Source of the DNA: Agromyces cerinus
GTDB lineage: Bacteria; Actinomycetota; Actinomycetes; Actinomycetales; Microbacteriaceae
Assembly: GCF_016907835.1 (NCBI RefSeq)
Contig: NZ_JAFBCT010000001.1
Location: 1,240,001-1,304,000, forward strand
DNA length: 64,000 nt
Direction of reading: 5' to 3'
Shown: in pieces, positions 43,095 to 58,573 of the stretch
Numbering within the stretch: the stretch's first letter is position 1
Layout of the letters: each line of letters starts with the position of its first letter
Translations under genes and position numbers: made by a program
Notes under the pieces: generated by a model
What the model saw: only the letters and a program-made list of their open reading frames with translations
Databases searched by the model: none
Told to the model about the DNA's origin: nothing

Positions 43095-43100
43095 TAGACT
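43095..43100 (+). promoter_or_regulatory. leaderless -10 element of uvrB
   Basis: TAGACT ends 7 nt before the uvrB ATG. A GGAGAG lies in the spacer but would be at the very 5' end of the transcript. No SOS box is visible in the 69 nt upstream of the gene. Confidence 0.6.
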
Positions 43101-43107
43101 GGAGAGC

Positions 43108-45174
<2,067 letters not shown>

Positions 45175-45197
45175 TCTCGGGGGCCGGACCCCGTGAT

Positions 45198-45213
45198 TCG
45201 AACGTATGTTCGC
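45198..45213. promoter_or_regulatory. LexA-type SOS box upstream of uvrA
   Basis: TCGAACGTATGTTCGC matches the actinobacterial SOS box TCGAAC-N4-GTTCGA at 11 of 12 fixed positions. It lies 44 nt upstream of the uvrA -10 element, so LexA could repress uvrA and release it on DNA damage. Confidence 0.8.
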
Positions 45214-45256
45214 TGAGAGCGCGTGCGGTCGAGGCATCCGTGTCGGTGGTGCTCTC

Positions 45257-45262
45257 TAAACT
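45257..45262 (+). promoter_or_regulatory. leaderless -10 element of uvrA
   Basis: TAAACT ends 6 nt before the GTG start of uvrA. Confidence 0.65.
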
Positions 45263-45268
45263 CGAAGG

Positions 45269-48160
<2,892 letters not shown>

Positions 48161-48164
48161 GTCG

Positions 48165-50174
48165 ATGACCACCGTGCTGCCCGGCACCGAAGGTGTGCCG
48201 TACCGTCCGAGGAAGGGCGAGATCCCCACAGGGCCCGGCGTCTACCGGTTCCGCGACGCCGATCGCCGGGTGCTCTACGTGGGCAAGGCGAAGAACCTCC
48301 GGGCACGGCTCTCGAACTACTTCGCGCCGCTCCGCACCCTGCACGAGCGAACGCGACGGATGGTCACGACGGCCGCTTCGGTGGAGTGGACGGTCGTCGC
48401 GAACGAGGTCGAAGCGCTGCAGCTCGAGTTCACGTGGATCAATGAGTTCGATCCGCCCTTCAACGTGCAGTTCAAAGACGACAAGTCGTACCCATACCTC
48501 GCGGTCACGTTGGCCGAAGAGGCGCCGCGCGCCGTCGTCACCCGCAACCGCAACATCCGCGGCGCCAGGTATTTCGGGCCGTACCCGAAGGTGTGGGCCG
48601 TCAACGAGACGCTCGAGATCCTGCTCAAGCTGTTCCCGATCCGCACGTGCAAGGACTCCGACTACCGTCGCGCCATGGCCAGTGGCAAGCCGTGCTTCGC
48701 CGGCCAGATCGGCCGCTGCTTCGGGCCGTGCTCGGGGGTCGTGTCGATCGAGGAGCATCGCGAGAACGTCGACCGCTTCGTCTCGTTCATGCAGAACCAG
48801 GATCGCCGCATCCTCGGCGAGCTCACGCAGCGCATGCGTTCGGCTGCGGCGGTGCAGGACTACGAGTCGGCGGCGCGATTCCGTGATCGCCTGCAGGCGG
48901 CCACCTCGTTCTTCGAGAAGAGCGCCGTGGTGCTCGGCGAGAAGGTCGACATCGACGTCTTCGGCATCGATCACGACGAGCTCGCCGCCGCAGTCCAGCT
49001 CTTCATCGTGCGCGGCGGTCGCATCCGCGGCGTGCGCTCGTGGACCGTCGACAAGGAGCTCGACGTGCCGCTCGGCGATCTCGTCGACTCGGTGGTGCAG
49101 AACGCCTACGGCGATGGCGAGGTGCCTCCGGCGGAGGTCGTCGTTCCCGAGCTGCCCGACGACGCCGAAGCGCTCGAGACCTGGCTCGGCACGATCGCCG
49201 GGCGAAAGGTACGGCTGCGGGCCGCACAGCGCGGTGATAAGGCGGCACTGCTCGGAACGGCGACGCAGAACGCCAAGCAGACCCTCATGCTCTACAAGAC
49301 ACGGCGCAGCGCCGACTTCACGACGCGGTCACGCGCACTCGAAGACATCCAGGAGGCGCTCGGCATGGCCGACGCGCCGCTCCGCATCGAGTGCTACGAC
49401 GTCTCGCACCTCAGCGGCACCAACATCGTCGCCTCCATGGTCGTCTTCGAAGACGGGCTTCCCCGCAAAGACGAGTACCGACGGTTCACGATTCCGAACT
49501 CGACCGATGACACCGACTCGCTCCACCAAGTGCTCACGCGTCGACTCGCCTACCTGAAGGCCCCCGACTCGATCGGCTCGCCGATCGAACCGACCACCGC
49601 GACGGCGACCGTCCCCGCGACGGCGGCGGGCGAAGACACGGCGACCTCGAGCGCCGCCGACGGTGCGGACATCCCCGAAGGCGAATCGGATGCCGCGGCA
49701 TCCGAGCGCCGCAAGAAGTTCGCCTACCGGCCGAACCTGCTGATCGTCGACGGCGGGCAGCCGCAGGTGGCCGCGGCGGCGCGCGCCCTCGAGGAGTCGG
49801 GCGTCGAGGGGATCTACCTCTGCGGCATCGCGAAGCGACTCGAGGAGATCTGGACGCCCGACGGCGACTATCCCGTGATCCTTCCGCGCAACAGCGACGC
49901 ACTCTTCCTCTTCCAGCGGGTGCGCGACGAGGCGCACCGCTTCGCGATCACCCACCAGCGGCAGCGTCGCAAGCGCGACATGGGCAGCGTCCTCTCCGAG
50001 ATTCCCGGCCTCGGGCCGTCGCGCGTGAAGGAGCTGCTGCGGCACTTCGGCTCGGTGAAACGGCTGCGCGCGGCATCCGAGACCGACATCGCCGAGGTGA
50101 AGGGCATCGGACCCGCTCTCGCGGCGACCGTGCACCGCGCCCTGCACGCCGACGGCGCCCCCGCACCCAGATAG
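48165..50174 (+). CDS. uvrC: excinuclease ABC subunit C
   Basis: 669 residues. Makes both incisions in nucleotide excision repair. GIY-YIG nuclease at the N-terminus ([23 protein letters not shown], about 22-100), a UVR motif near 225-255, the RNase H-like second nuclease ([24 protein letters not shown] near 408; [10 protein letters not shown] near 525) and helix-hairpin-helix pair at the end (about 610-665). An Ala/Thr/Glu low-complexity insert of about 45 residues (466-512) splits the second nuclease domain, as in other high-GC actinobacteria. ATG 48165 follows uvrA by 4 nt; an in-frame start at 48141 inside uvrA is less likely. Confidence 0.97.
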   Translation: MTTVLPGTEGVPYRPRKGEIPTGPGVYRFRDADRRVLYVGKAKNLRARLSNYFAPLRTLHERTRRMVTTAASVEWTVVANEVEALQLEFTWINEFDPPFNVQFKDDKSYPYLAVTLAEEAPRAVVTRNRNIRGARYFGPYPKVWAVNETLEILLKLFPIRTCKDSDYRRAMASGKPCFAGQIGRCFGPCSGVVSIEEHRENVDRFVSFMQNQDRRILGELTQRMRSAAAVQDYESAARFRDRLQAATSFFEKSAVVLGEKVDIDVFGIDHDELAAAVQLFIVRGGRIRGVRSWTVDKELDVPLGDLVDSVVQNAYGDGEVPPAEVVVPELPDDAEALETWLGTIAGRKVRLRAAQRGDKAALLGTATQNAKQTLMLYKTRRSADFTTRSRALEDIQEALGMADAPLRIECYDVSHLSGTNIVASMVVFEDGLPRKDEYRRFTIPNSTDDTDSLHQVLTRRLAYLKAPDSIGSPIEPTTATATVPATAAGEDTATSSAADGADIPEGESDAAASERRKKFAYRPNLLIVDGGQPQVAAAARALEESGVEGIYLCGIAKRLEEIWTPDGDYPVILPRNSDALFLFQRVRDEAHRFAITHQRQRRKRDMGSVLSEIPGLGPSRVKELLRHFGSVKRLRAASETDIAEVKGIGPALAATVHRALHADGAPAPR

Positions 50175-50177
50175 GCT
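50172..50177 (+). promoter_or_regulatory. -10 element of rapZ
   Basis: TAGGCT overlaps the uvrC stop codon. It lies 34 nt before the rapZ ATG, giving a short leader that contains GAAGGGGG. Confidence 0.5.
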
Positions 50178-50211
50178 TGGGTGTCGACACGCGGAAGGGG
50201 GCCTCGACACG

Positions 50212-51087
50212 ATGACCGTAGATTCCGAGCAGCAGGAGATGCTGATCGTCACCGGCATGTCCGGCGCAGGGCGCTCGACCGTCGGCAACGCGCTCGAAGA
50301 CCTCGGCTGGTACGTCGTCGACAACCTTCCGCCGCAGATGCTGCGCCCCCTCGTCGAGCTCGTCGAGCGGGCCGGCACGTCACTGCCGCGCATCGCGGCG
50401 ATCGTCGACATCCGCGGCCGCGACTTCTTCTCCGAGCTGCGCGAGATCATCCAGGCCCTCCGCACCGGCGTGAACGTGCGCGTCGTCTTCCTCGACGCGA
50501 CCGATTCCGTACTCGTGCGCCGCTTCGAGTCGGTGCGCCGGCCGCACCCGCTGCAGGGCAACGGCACGCTGCTCGACGGCATCGGCGCCGAGCGCGCCCG
50601 CCTCGCAGAGCTGCGCGAGGCCAGCGACATCGTCGTCGACACCTCCGACCTCAACATCCACCAGCTGGCGACCCTCATCACCGAGACCTTCGCCGAGGCC
50701 GGCCACGCCGGTCTTCGCATCACGATGCAGAGCTTCGGGTTCAAGTACGGCGTGCCCTCCGACGCCGACCTCGTGGCCGATGCGCGCTTCCTGCCGAACC
50801 CGTTCTGGATCCCCGAGCTCCGCCACCTCACGGGCGACGACGCCGTCGTCTCGGAGTACGTGCTGGGTCAGCCCGGTGCGATGGAGTTCGTCGAGGCGTA
50901 CGTGAAGGCACTCGAACCGGTGCTCGCCGGCTACCAGCGCGAGAACAAGCGGCATGCGACGATCGCGATCGGATGCACCGGCGGCAAGCACCGCTCGGTC
51001 GCCCTGGTGCGCGAGCTGGCGAAGCGCATCTCCGCGCTGCCCGGCGTCGCCGTGAGCGTGAAGGATCGGGATCTCGGCCGCGAGTGA
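50212..51087 (+). CDS. rapZ: RapZ/YvcJ-family nucleotide-binding protein
   Basis: 291 residues. P-loop GMSGAGRST (15-23), the YVVDNLPP motif (30-37), and the C-terminal [15 protein letters not shown]...DVRFLPNP-like (here [10 protein letters not shown]) and [11 protein letters not shown] signatures identify the family. In Escherichia coli RapZ is an RNA-binding adaptor that controls glmS; in actinobacteria the role is less clear. It lies between uvrC and whiA, the usual order, but yvcK, which normally separates rapZ and whiA, is absent. ATG 50212 has GAAGGGGG about 12 nt upstream. Confidence 0.95.
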   Translation: MTVDSEQQEMLIVTGMSGAGRSTVGNALEDLGWYVVDNLPPQMLRPLVELVERAGTSLPRIAAIVDIRGRDFFSELREIIQALRTGVNVRVVFLDATDSVLVRRFESVRRPHPLQGNGTLLDGIGAERARLAELREASDIVVDTSDLNIHQLATLITETFAEAGHAGLRITMQSFGFKYGVPSDADLVADARFLPNPFWIPELRHLTGDDAVVSEYVLGQPGAMEFVEAYVKALEPVLAGYQRENKRHATIAIGCTGGKHRSVALVRELAKRISALPGVAVSVKDRDLGRE

Positions 51088-51128
51088 TCGCAGCCGCTGC
51101 AACACATATATGAGAGATAGGACGACAA

Positions 51129-52109
51129 GTGGCACTGACCGCTGACGTGAAAGAAGAACTGGCGCGCGTCGAGGTGTCGAAGACCGGGGTCAGGGTCGCT
51201 GAGCTGGCGTCGATCCTGCGGTTCGCCGGCGGCCTGCACATCATCTCGAACCGCATCGCGATCGAGGCCGAGCTGGACTCCCCGACCCTCGCGCGCCGCG
51301 TGACGCGCGACCTGGGGGAGATCTACGGGGTGCGTCCCGACGTCTCGGTGATCTCACCGACCGGGATGCGCCGTTCGAACCAGTACCTCGTGCGCGTGCT
51401 CGAGGGCGGGGAGACGCTCGCGCGACAGACCGGGTTGCTCGATGCCCGCCGTCGCCCGGTGCGCGGCCTGCCGAACAAGCTCACCACGGGCTCGCGCGAT
51501 GAGGTCGCGGCGATCTGGCGCGGGGCGTTCCTGGCGAAGGGCAGCCTGACCGACCCCGGTCGTTCGGCTGCGCTCGAGGTGACGTGCCCTGGCAATGAGA
51601 CCGCCATGGCGCTCGTGGGCGCCGCCGGCCGCCTCGGCATCTCGGCGAAGGCCAGAGAGGTGCGCGGCGTCCACCGCGTCGTCATCCGCGACGGCGAGGC
51701 GATCAGTGCGATGCTCGCCGTCATGGGCGCCACCGAGACCGTGCGCAACTGGGAGGAACTGCGTCAGCGCCGCGAGGTGCGCGCCACGGCCAACCGTCTC
51801 GTGAACTTCGACGACGCGAACCTCCGCCGTTCCGCACAGGCGGCCGTCGCCGCATGCGCTCGCGTCGAGCGCGCCATGGAACTCCTCGGCGAGGGCATCC
51901 CCGACCACCTCAAGTACGCCGGTGAGCTCCGTCTGTCCCACCGCGAGGCGAGCCTCGACGAACTCGGCCACTATGCCGACCCGCCCATGACGAAGGACGC
52001 GGTCGCCGGTCGCATCCGTCGACTGCTCGCGATGGCCGACAAGAAGGCCGCCGACCTCGGCGTGCCCGGCACCGAGGCGAGCCTTCCCGCCGACCTCGAC
52101 GAGGTCTGA
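51129..52109 (+). CDS. whiA: WhiA DNA-binding protein
   Basis: 326 residues. WhiA has an N-terminal LAGLIDADG-type fold without nuclease activity (about 90-220, with [15 protein letters not shown]) and a C-terminal helix-turn-helix domain (about 235-310, with [25 protein letters not shown]). In Streptomyces it works with WhiB in sporulation septation; it is conserved in non-sporulating bacteria for cell division or chromosome segregation. GTG 51129 gives [13 protein letters not shown], the standard start. The 41-nt gap upstream is unusually A+T rich (CACATATATGAG), which may hold a promoter, but no clear -10/-35 pair is evident. Confidence 0.97.
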   Translation: MALTADVKEELARVEVSKTGVRVAELASILRFAGGLHIISNRIAIEAELDSPTLARRVTRDLGEIYGVRPDVSVISPTGMRRSNQYLVRVLEGGETLARQTGLLDARRRPVRGLPNKLTTGSRDEVAAIWRGAFLAKGSLTDPGRSAALEVTCPGNETAMALVGAAGRLGISAKAREVRGVHRVVIRDGEAISAMLAVMGATETVRNWEELRQRREVRATANRLVNFDDANLRRSAQAAVAACARVERAMELLGEGIPDHLKYAGELRLSHREASLDELGHYADPPMTKDAVAGRIRRLLAMADKKAADLGVPGTEASLPADLDEV

Positions 52110-52230
52110 GCGGAAGCTCCGTCGGACGCGCCGCACGGAGCCCGCACGTTCGGTCGGCGGTGCCGCAGCGGCATCCGTCACTCGGTGTCAACCCCGCCGG
52201 GCTCCACGGATGCGATGGCGGATGCGGGCA

Positions 52231-52236
52231 TAGACT
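52231..52236 (+). promoter_or_regulatory. -10 element of sodA
   Basis: TAGACT lies 66 nt before the sodA ATG, giving a leader of about 60 nt. The 193-nt gap from whiA to sodA holds this element and AAGGAG; I see no other gene there. Confidence 0.5.
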
Positions 52237-52302
52237 CGAGGGGCAGCCGCGGAATCCCGGGGAGACGCCCGGGGGATCCGGCGCATCTGACAAGGAGAAG
52301 CA

Positions 52303-54029
<1,727 letters not shown>

Positions 54030-54040
54030 ATCGAGCCCTT

Positions 54041-55255
54041 GTGACCCTGCGAACGATCGACTCCCTCGGTCCGCTCGCCGGCAAGCGCGTCGTCGTCCGT
54101 TGTGACCTGAACGTCCCCCTCCGGGACGGGGTCATCACGGACGACGGCCGCGTGCGGGCATCGGTCCCCACCCTGGCGGCACTCGTCGCCCAGGGCGCCC
54201 GCGTGATCGTGGTCTCCCACCTCGGTCGCCCCGACGGCGCCCCCGACCCCCAGTACAGCCTCGCGCCCGTCGCGTCGCGCCTCGGCGAGCTGCTCGACGC
54301 GCCGGTCGCCTTCGCGACCGACACGGTCGGCACGGATGCCGCGGCGAAGGTCGCGGCCCTCCCCGACGGCGAGGTGCTCGTGCTCGAGAACCTGCGCTTC
54401 AACGCAGGGGAGACCTCGAAGAACGAGGCTGAGCGCACCGCCTTCGCCGGCGAGCTCGCGGAGTTCGCCGACGCGGTCGTCTCCGACGGTTTCGGCGTCG
54501 TGCACCGCAAGCAGGCGAGCGTGTACGAGCTCGAAGAGCTCCGTCCGAGCGCCGCCGGTCTGCTCATCGCGGCAGAGCTCGACGTGCTCGACCGGCTCAC
54601 CGAGAACCCCGAGCGCCCCTACACGGTCGTGCTCGGCGGTTCGAAGGTGTCCGACAAGCTGGGCGTCATCGCGCACCTGCTGCCGCGTGTCGACGCACTG
54701 CTCATCGGCGGCGGCATGCTGTTCACCTTCCTCGCCGCCCAAGGGCACAAGGTCGGGTCGAGCCTGCTCGAAGCCGACCAGATCGAGACCGTGAAGGGCT
54801 ACCTCGCCGAGGCAGCCGAGCGCGGTGTCGACATCGTGCTGCCGACCGATGTGGTCGTGGCCGCCTCATTCTCGGCTGAGGCCGAGCACGTCGTCGCACC
54901 CGCCGACGCGATCGAGCAGACGCCGTTCGGGGCATCCGGTCTGGGACTCGACATCGGGCCCGACACCGCGTCCGAGTTCGCGAACCGCATCCGCGGCTCG
55001 AAGACGGTGTTCTGGAACGGCCCGATGGGCGTGTTCGAGCTCGCACCGTTCGCGGCAGGCACCCGTGTGGTCGCGGCGGCGTTGACTCAGGTCGACGGCC
55101 TCAGCGTCGTGGGCGGCGGCGATTCCGCCGCCGCTGTTCGTCAACTCGGCTTCGAAGACGCTCAGTTCGGTCACATCTCGACCGGCGGAGGCGCGAGCCT
55201 CGAGTTCCTCGAAGGTAAGAAACTCCCCGGACTGGAGGTCCTCGGATGGCAGTGA
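54041..55255 (+). CDS. pgk: phosphoglycerate kinase
   Basis: 404 residues. Makes ATP from 1,3-bisphosphoglycerate. RCDLNVPL, SHLGRPDG, LENLRFNAGE, LGGSKVSDKL and the late GGGDSAAAV loop are all present. GTG 54041 lies 11 nt after gap and gives the usual start (TLRTIDSLGPL). No good Shine-Dalgarno sequence is seen, so translation may rely on coupling to gap. The stop overlaps tpiA by 10 nt. Confidence 0.97.
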   Translation: MTLRTIDSLGPLAGKRVVVRCDLNVPLRDGVITDDGRVRASVPTLAALVAQGARVIVVSHLGRPDGAPDPQYSLAPVASRLGELLDAPVAFATDTVGTDAAAKVAALPDGEVLVLENLRFNAGETSKNEAERTAFAGELAEFADAVVSDGFGVVHRKQASVYELEELRPSAAGLLIAAELDVLDRLTENPERPYTVVLGGSKVSDKLGVIAHLLPRVDALLIGGGMLFTFLAAQGHKVGSSLLEADQIETVKGYLAEAAERGVDIVLPTDVVVAASFSAEAEHVVAPADAIEQTPFGASGLGLDIGPDTASEFANRIRGSKTVFWNGPMGVFELAPFAAGTRVVAAALTQVDGLSVVGGGDSAAAVRQLGFEDAQFGHISTGGGASLEFLEGKKLPGLEVLGWQ

Positions 55256-56034
55256 AGCGCACCCCGTTCATCGCAGGCAACTGGAAGATGAACCTCGATC
55301 ACCTGCAGTCGATCGCGTTCGTGCAGAAGCTCGCATGGGCCCTCGCCGACGCGAAGCACGACTTCGCCGACGCGGAGGTCGCGGTCTTCCCGCCGTTCAC
55401 CGACCTGCGTTCGGTGCAGACGCTCGTGGCGGCCGACTCCCTGCCCATCGGCTACGGCGCGCAGGACGTCTCGGCGCACGACTCCGGCGCATACACCGGC
55501 GAGATCTCCGGAGCGTTCCTCAAGCAGCTCGACTGCCGGTACGTGATCATCGGTCACTCCGAGCGGCGCACGCTGCACGCGGAGTCCGACGCCGAGGTCA
55601 ACGCGAAGGTCAAGGCGGCGCACCGTCACGGCCTCGTGCCGGTCGTCTGCGTCGGCGAGACCGCAGAAGACCTCGAGGCCCACGGGCCGAGCGCCGTTCC
55701 GGTCGCGCAGCTGCGCGCAGCGCTCGAGGGCGTCGACGGCTCGAAGGGCCTCGTCGTCGCCTACGAGCCCGTCTGGGCGATCGGTTCGGGGCAGGCGGCG
55801 ACGCCGGCCCAGGCCGAGCAAGTCGCCGCGGCGCTGCGCGCGCTCCTCGTCGAGCTCGTCGGCGAAGAGGTCGCACAGTCCACCCGCGTGCTGTACGGCG
55901 GCTCGGTGAAGGCGGCGAACATCGCCTCGTTCCTGCGCGAACCGAACGTCGACGGGGCCCTCGTCGGCGGCGCGAGCCTCGACATCCCCGAGTTCGCGAG
56001 CATCGTGCGGTTCAAGAAGCACGTCGGAGCCTGA
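55246..56034 (+). CDS. tpiA: triosephosphate isomerase
   Basis: 262 residues. Catalytic Lys14 (GNWKMN), His104 (IIGHSERR) and Glu175 (AYEPVWAIGSG), and the phosphate-binding YGGSVKAAN and GALVGGASL are intact. ATG 55246 overlaps pgk by 10 nt. It ends the gap-pgk-tpiA glycolytic operon, and a strong hairpin follows. Confidence 0.98.
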   Translation: MAVKRTPFIAGNWKMNLDHLQSIAFVQKLAWALADAKHDFADAEVAVFPPFTDLRSVQTLVAADSLPIGYGAQDVSAHDSGAYTGEISGAFLKQLDCRYVIIGHSERRTLHAESDAEVNAKVKAAHRHGLVPVVCVGETAEDLEAHGPSAVPVAQLRAALEGVDGSKGLVVAYEPVWAIGSGQAATPAQAEQVAAALRALLVELVGEEVAQSTRVLYGGSVKAANIASFLREPNVDGALVGGASLDIPEFASIVRFKKHVGA

Positions 56035-56039
56035 TCTTC

Positions 56040-56072
56040 CGTACCCGGGAGTGCGATGCGCTCCCGGGTACG
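56040..56072 (+). terminator. hairpin terminator after tpiA
   Basis: CGTACCCGGGAG (56040-56051) pairs perfectly with CTCCCGGGTACG (56061-56072) around 9 nt that can pair further. No T-tract follows; the secG promoter begins 15 nt later. Confidence 0.75.
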
Positions 56073-56086
56073 GCCATGCTTCCGGC

Positions 56087-56092
56087 TATACT
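56087..56092 (+). promoter_or_regulatory. -10 element of secG
   Basis: TATACT, the closest match to TATAAT in the window, lies 47 nt before the secG start. The leader has GGAAAGG. Confidence 0.6.
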
Positions 56093-56139
56093 CGAATGTC
56101 GGCATCGACCCATCTGTCGTGCCCGGAAAGGTTCACCCC

Positions 56140-56391
56140 GTGGAGATTCTCCAGGTCGTCCTGCAGGTGCTGCTCGGTCTCACGAGCCTGCTGCTGACGT
56201 TGCTCATCCTGCTGCACAAGGGTCGTGGCGGCGGTCTGTCCGACATGTTCGGCGGCGGTGTCACTTCCAGCCTCGGCGCATCCGGTGTCGCCGAACGCAA
56301 CTTGAACCGCATCACGGTCATCCTCGGACTCATCTGGGTGACCTGCATCGTCGTGCTCGGCCTCATCACCAAGTTCGACTCCGGAATCTGA
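56140..56391 (+). CDS. secG: preprotein translocase subunit SecG
   Basis: 83 residues with two transmembrane helices (about 3-24 and 57-77). The loop between them has HKGRGGGLSDMFGGG, the SecG signature. SecG assists protein export through SecYE. Start GTG 56140 is supported by GGAAAGG about 9 nt upstream and by normal length; the earlier in-frame start at 56056 lies before the promoter. rbpA follows after 11 nt. Confidence 0.95.
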   Translation: MEILQVVLQVLLGLTSLLLTLLILLHKGRGGGLSDMFGGGVTSSLGASGVAERNLNRITVILGLIWVTCIVVLGLITKFDSGI

Positions 56392-56402
56392 CGGGAACCA
56401 CC

Positions 56403-56768
56403 ATGGCATCAGGAAACAGCGCCATCCGCGGGTCGCGCGTCGGAGCAGGCCCCATGGGCGAGCAGGATCGTGGCTTCCACGCCGATCGTGTCGCCGTCAG
56501 CTACTGGGACGCTCACGGCAACGAGACCGTGCGCTACTTCTCGGCGACGCTCCCCGAAGAGGAGATCCCCGAGACCATCGACAGCCCGTCGACCGGCCTG
56601 CCGGCCGGCCGCGACCGCGAGAACCCGCCGTCGGTGTCGAAGCTCGAGCCGTACAAGACGCACCTCGCGTACGTGAAGGAGCGCCGCACCGACGAAGAGG
56701 CTGCGGCCCTGCTCGACGACGCGCTCACTCAGCTGCGCACGCGTCGCGGTCAGGCACCGAAGGACTGA
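56403..56768 (+). CDS. rbpA: RNA polymerase-binding protein RbpA
   Basis: 121 residues. RbpA binds RNA polymerase and the group 1/2 sigma factors and stabilises open promoter complexes; it is found only in actinobacteria. [14 protein letters not shown] at the N-terminus and PYKTHLAYVKERRTDEEAAALLDDAL (83-108), the sigma-binding region, are clear. The central zinc-binding cysteines of the Streptomyces protein are missing: YWDAHGNE (34-41) and TIDSPSTG (58-65) have no Cys. Loss of zinc ligands is also seen in mycobacteria. It follows secG and is ended by a strong hairpin. Confidence 0.93.
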   Translation: MASGNSAIRGSRVGAGPMGEQDRGFHADRVAVSYWDAHGNETVRYFSATLPEEEIPETIDSPSTGLPAGRDRENPPSVSKLEPYKTHLAYVKERRTDEEAAALLDDALTQLRTRRGQAPKD

Positions 56769-56787
56769 CGCGCGAAGCGCGAACGCG

Positions 56788-56819
56788 AGAAGGGGGCGGC
56801 CTGATGGCCGCCCCCTTCT
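56788..56819. terminator. bidirectional hairpin terminator after rbpA
   Basis: AGAAGGGGGCGGCC (56788-56801) pairs with GGCCGCCCCCTTCT (56806-56819) around TGAT. It lies between converging rbpA and pgl and can serve both. Confidence 0.85.
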
Positions 56820-56846
56820 GCGTGCTTCCGCGCGGTGTCGACCGCG

Positions 56847-57617
56847 TCAGTAGTCGCGTGCGATGAGCGATTCGGGCACTTCGGACGCCGCATCGGCATC
56901 GACGAAGAACACCGTGCGCCGACGACCCTTGATGCCTGCGACCGGCACTTCGTCGCGGCTGGCGCCGGCGAGGGCGAGACCGAGTGCCGAGGCCTTGTCG
57001 GCGCCTGCGAGCACCATCCACACGCGCTGCGAGGCGTTGATGACCGGCCGGGTGAGGCTGAGACGTTCGGGCGGCGGCTTCGGCGAGTTGCGCACGGCGA
57101 TCACCGTGCGATCGGTCACCTGGATGCCGGAGCGGTGCGGGAAGAGCGACGCGATGTGCCCGTCAGGGCCGACGCCGAGGAACGTGATGTCGAAGATCGG
57201 ATGCGACAGGCCATCGACGCCGTGCTCCGAGAGCTCTGCGGCGTAGACCTCGGCCGCCGTGTCGAGGTCGAGCCCCGAGTCGGAGGCGGGGAACGGGTGC
57301 AGGTTCTCGGCGGGGAGTTCGAGCCCGCCGAGGAATGCGACCCGGGCCTGCTCGTCGTTGCGCTCGGCGTCGCCGGCGGGCAGCCATCGCTCGTCGCCCC
57401 ACCAGAAGTGCACGCGCGACCAGTCGATCGAGGTGTGCGCTGGCGAGGCGCCGACCGACTGGAGCACGGTGCCGCCCATCGAGCCGCCGGTGAGCACGAC
57501 GTGCGCCACCGCCTGGGTGTCGAGGATGTCGAGGAGCTTCGTGATGAAGCGCGCCGCGACCGAACCGGCGAGCGATGCCTTGTCGGGGTGCACGAGCACG
57601 CGTCGTTCGTTGGTCAT
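56847..57617 (-). CDS. pgl: 6-phosphogluconolactonase
   Basis: 256 residues. Hydrolyses 6-phosphogluconolactone in the oxidative pentose-phosphate pathway. LTGGSMGG (phosphate binding), VHFWWGDERWLP, the active-site region FLGVGPDGHIASLFPH, and a late RVWMVLAGADKA match the DevB/SOL family. It is the last gene of the cluster. ATG 57617 overlaps the opcA stop by 4 nt. Confidence 0.96.
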   Translation of the reverse strand: MTNERRVLVHPDKASLAGSVAARFITKLLDILDTQAVAHVVLTGGSMGGTVLQSVGASPAHTSIDWSRVHFWWGDERWLPAGDAERNDEQARVAFLGGLELPAENLHPFPASDSGLDLDTAAEVYAAELSEHGVDGLSHPIFDITFLGVGPDGHIASLFPHRSGIQVTDRTVIAVRNSPKPPPERLSLTRPVINASQRVWMVLAGADKASALGLALAGASRDEVPVAGIKGRRRTVFFVDADAASEVPESLIARDY

Positions 57618-58573
57618 TCCGTGCCTCCTTCGCCGCGAACCTCGAGGAGCTCGAGGCCGCGGGTGATGACCTCACCGTACAACTCGTCGGGGTCGAGGCG
57701 GCGCAGCTCATCCGCGAGACAGTCGCGAAGGTTGCGACGCGCCAGCGCGAGGTCGTGCCGCGGCTGACCCGGCTGGCGAAGCGTCGCGATGCCGGGGACG
57801 TCGCGGATCAGTTCGATCGCACCGCTCTGGCGCTCGAGGCTCACGCCGTGGATGCCGTGGTATCCGGCTTCGGGTCCGGCGAGTTCGTAGTCGGTCGGAG
57901 CGTTCAGCTGCAGTCGCAGCCATGCTGCGAGGAGCGTGGTCGAGGGCGAATCGACGGCGCCGCTCACGTGCACCCGGGTCACCGGTTCGTATGGGGGCTG
58001 GTCGAGCACCGCGGCGAGCTGCGCACGCCAGAGCGTGAGCCGCGTCCACGCGAAGTCGGCGTCGCCCGGCGTGTAGTTGCCGGCGAGTGCGCGAAGCGCC
58101 GCCTGCGGGTCGGGCTGTGCCGAGGCATCCGTGATTCTGCGGTGCGCGATGCGCCCGAGCGGCGAACGCCCGGGTACCTCGGGTGCCGCGCCGGGCCACC
58201 AGGTGACGACCGGGGCGTCGGGCAGGAGGAGCGCCATGATGAGGCTCTCCTCGTCACGCGCGGCGTCGCCGCAGGCGCGGAGCACGATGACCTCGCTCGC
58301 ACCGGCGTCTCCGCCGACGCGGATCTCGGCGTCGAGGCGGGGCGCGATCGCCGACGTCTCGGTGCCGGGCTCGGTCGAGACCACGATGACGCGCATCGGA
58401 TGCTCGCGGGAGGCGTCGTTCGCGGCCTCGATCGCCTCCTCCTCGACACCGGGAGAAGTGGCGATCACGAGGGTGAGCACGCGGCCGAGGGCCACGACGC
58501 CGCCCTCCTCGCGGATCTTCACGAGGGTCTTCGAGACCTGGCTGGTCGTCGTGTCGGGCAGATCGACGATCAT
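57614..58573 (-). CDS. opcA: glucose-6-phosphate dehydrogenase assembly protein OpcA
   Basis: 319 residues. OpcA is needed for full activity of the neighbouring glucose-6-phosphate dehydrogenase in cyanobacteria and actinobacteria. N-terminal LPDTTTSQVSKTLVKIREEGGVVALGRVLTLVIAT, the middle APVVTWWPGAAP and late DFAWTRLTLWR are family segments. ATG 58573 overlaps the zwf stop by 4 nt, so the two are translated together. Confidence 0.95.
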   Translation of the reverse strand: MIVDLPDTTTSQVSKTLVKIREEGGVVALGRVLTLVIATSPGVEEEAIEAANDASREHPMRVIVVSTEPGTETSAIAPRLDAEIRVGGDAGASEVIVLRACGDAARDEESLIMALLLPDAPVVTWWPGAAPEVPGRSPLGRIAHRRITDASAQPDPQAALRALAGNYTPGDADFAWTRLTLWRAQLAAVLDQPPYEPVTRVHVSGAVDSPSTTLLAAWLRLQLNAPTDYELAGPEAGYHGIHGVSLERQSGAIELIRDVPGIATLRQPGQPRHDLALARRNLRDCLADELRRLDPDELYGEVITRGLELLEVRGEGGTE

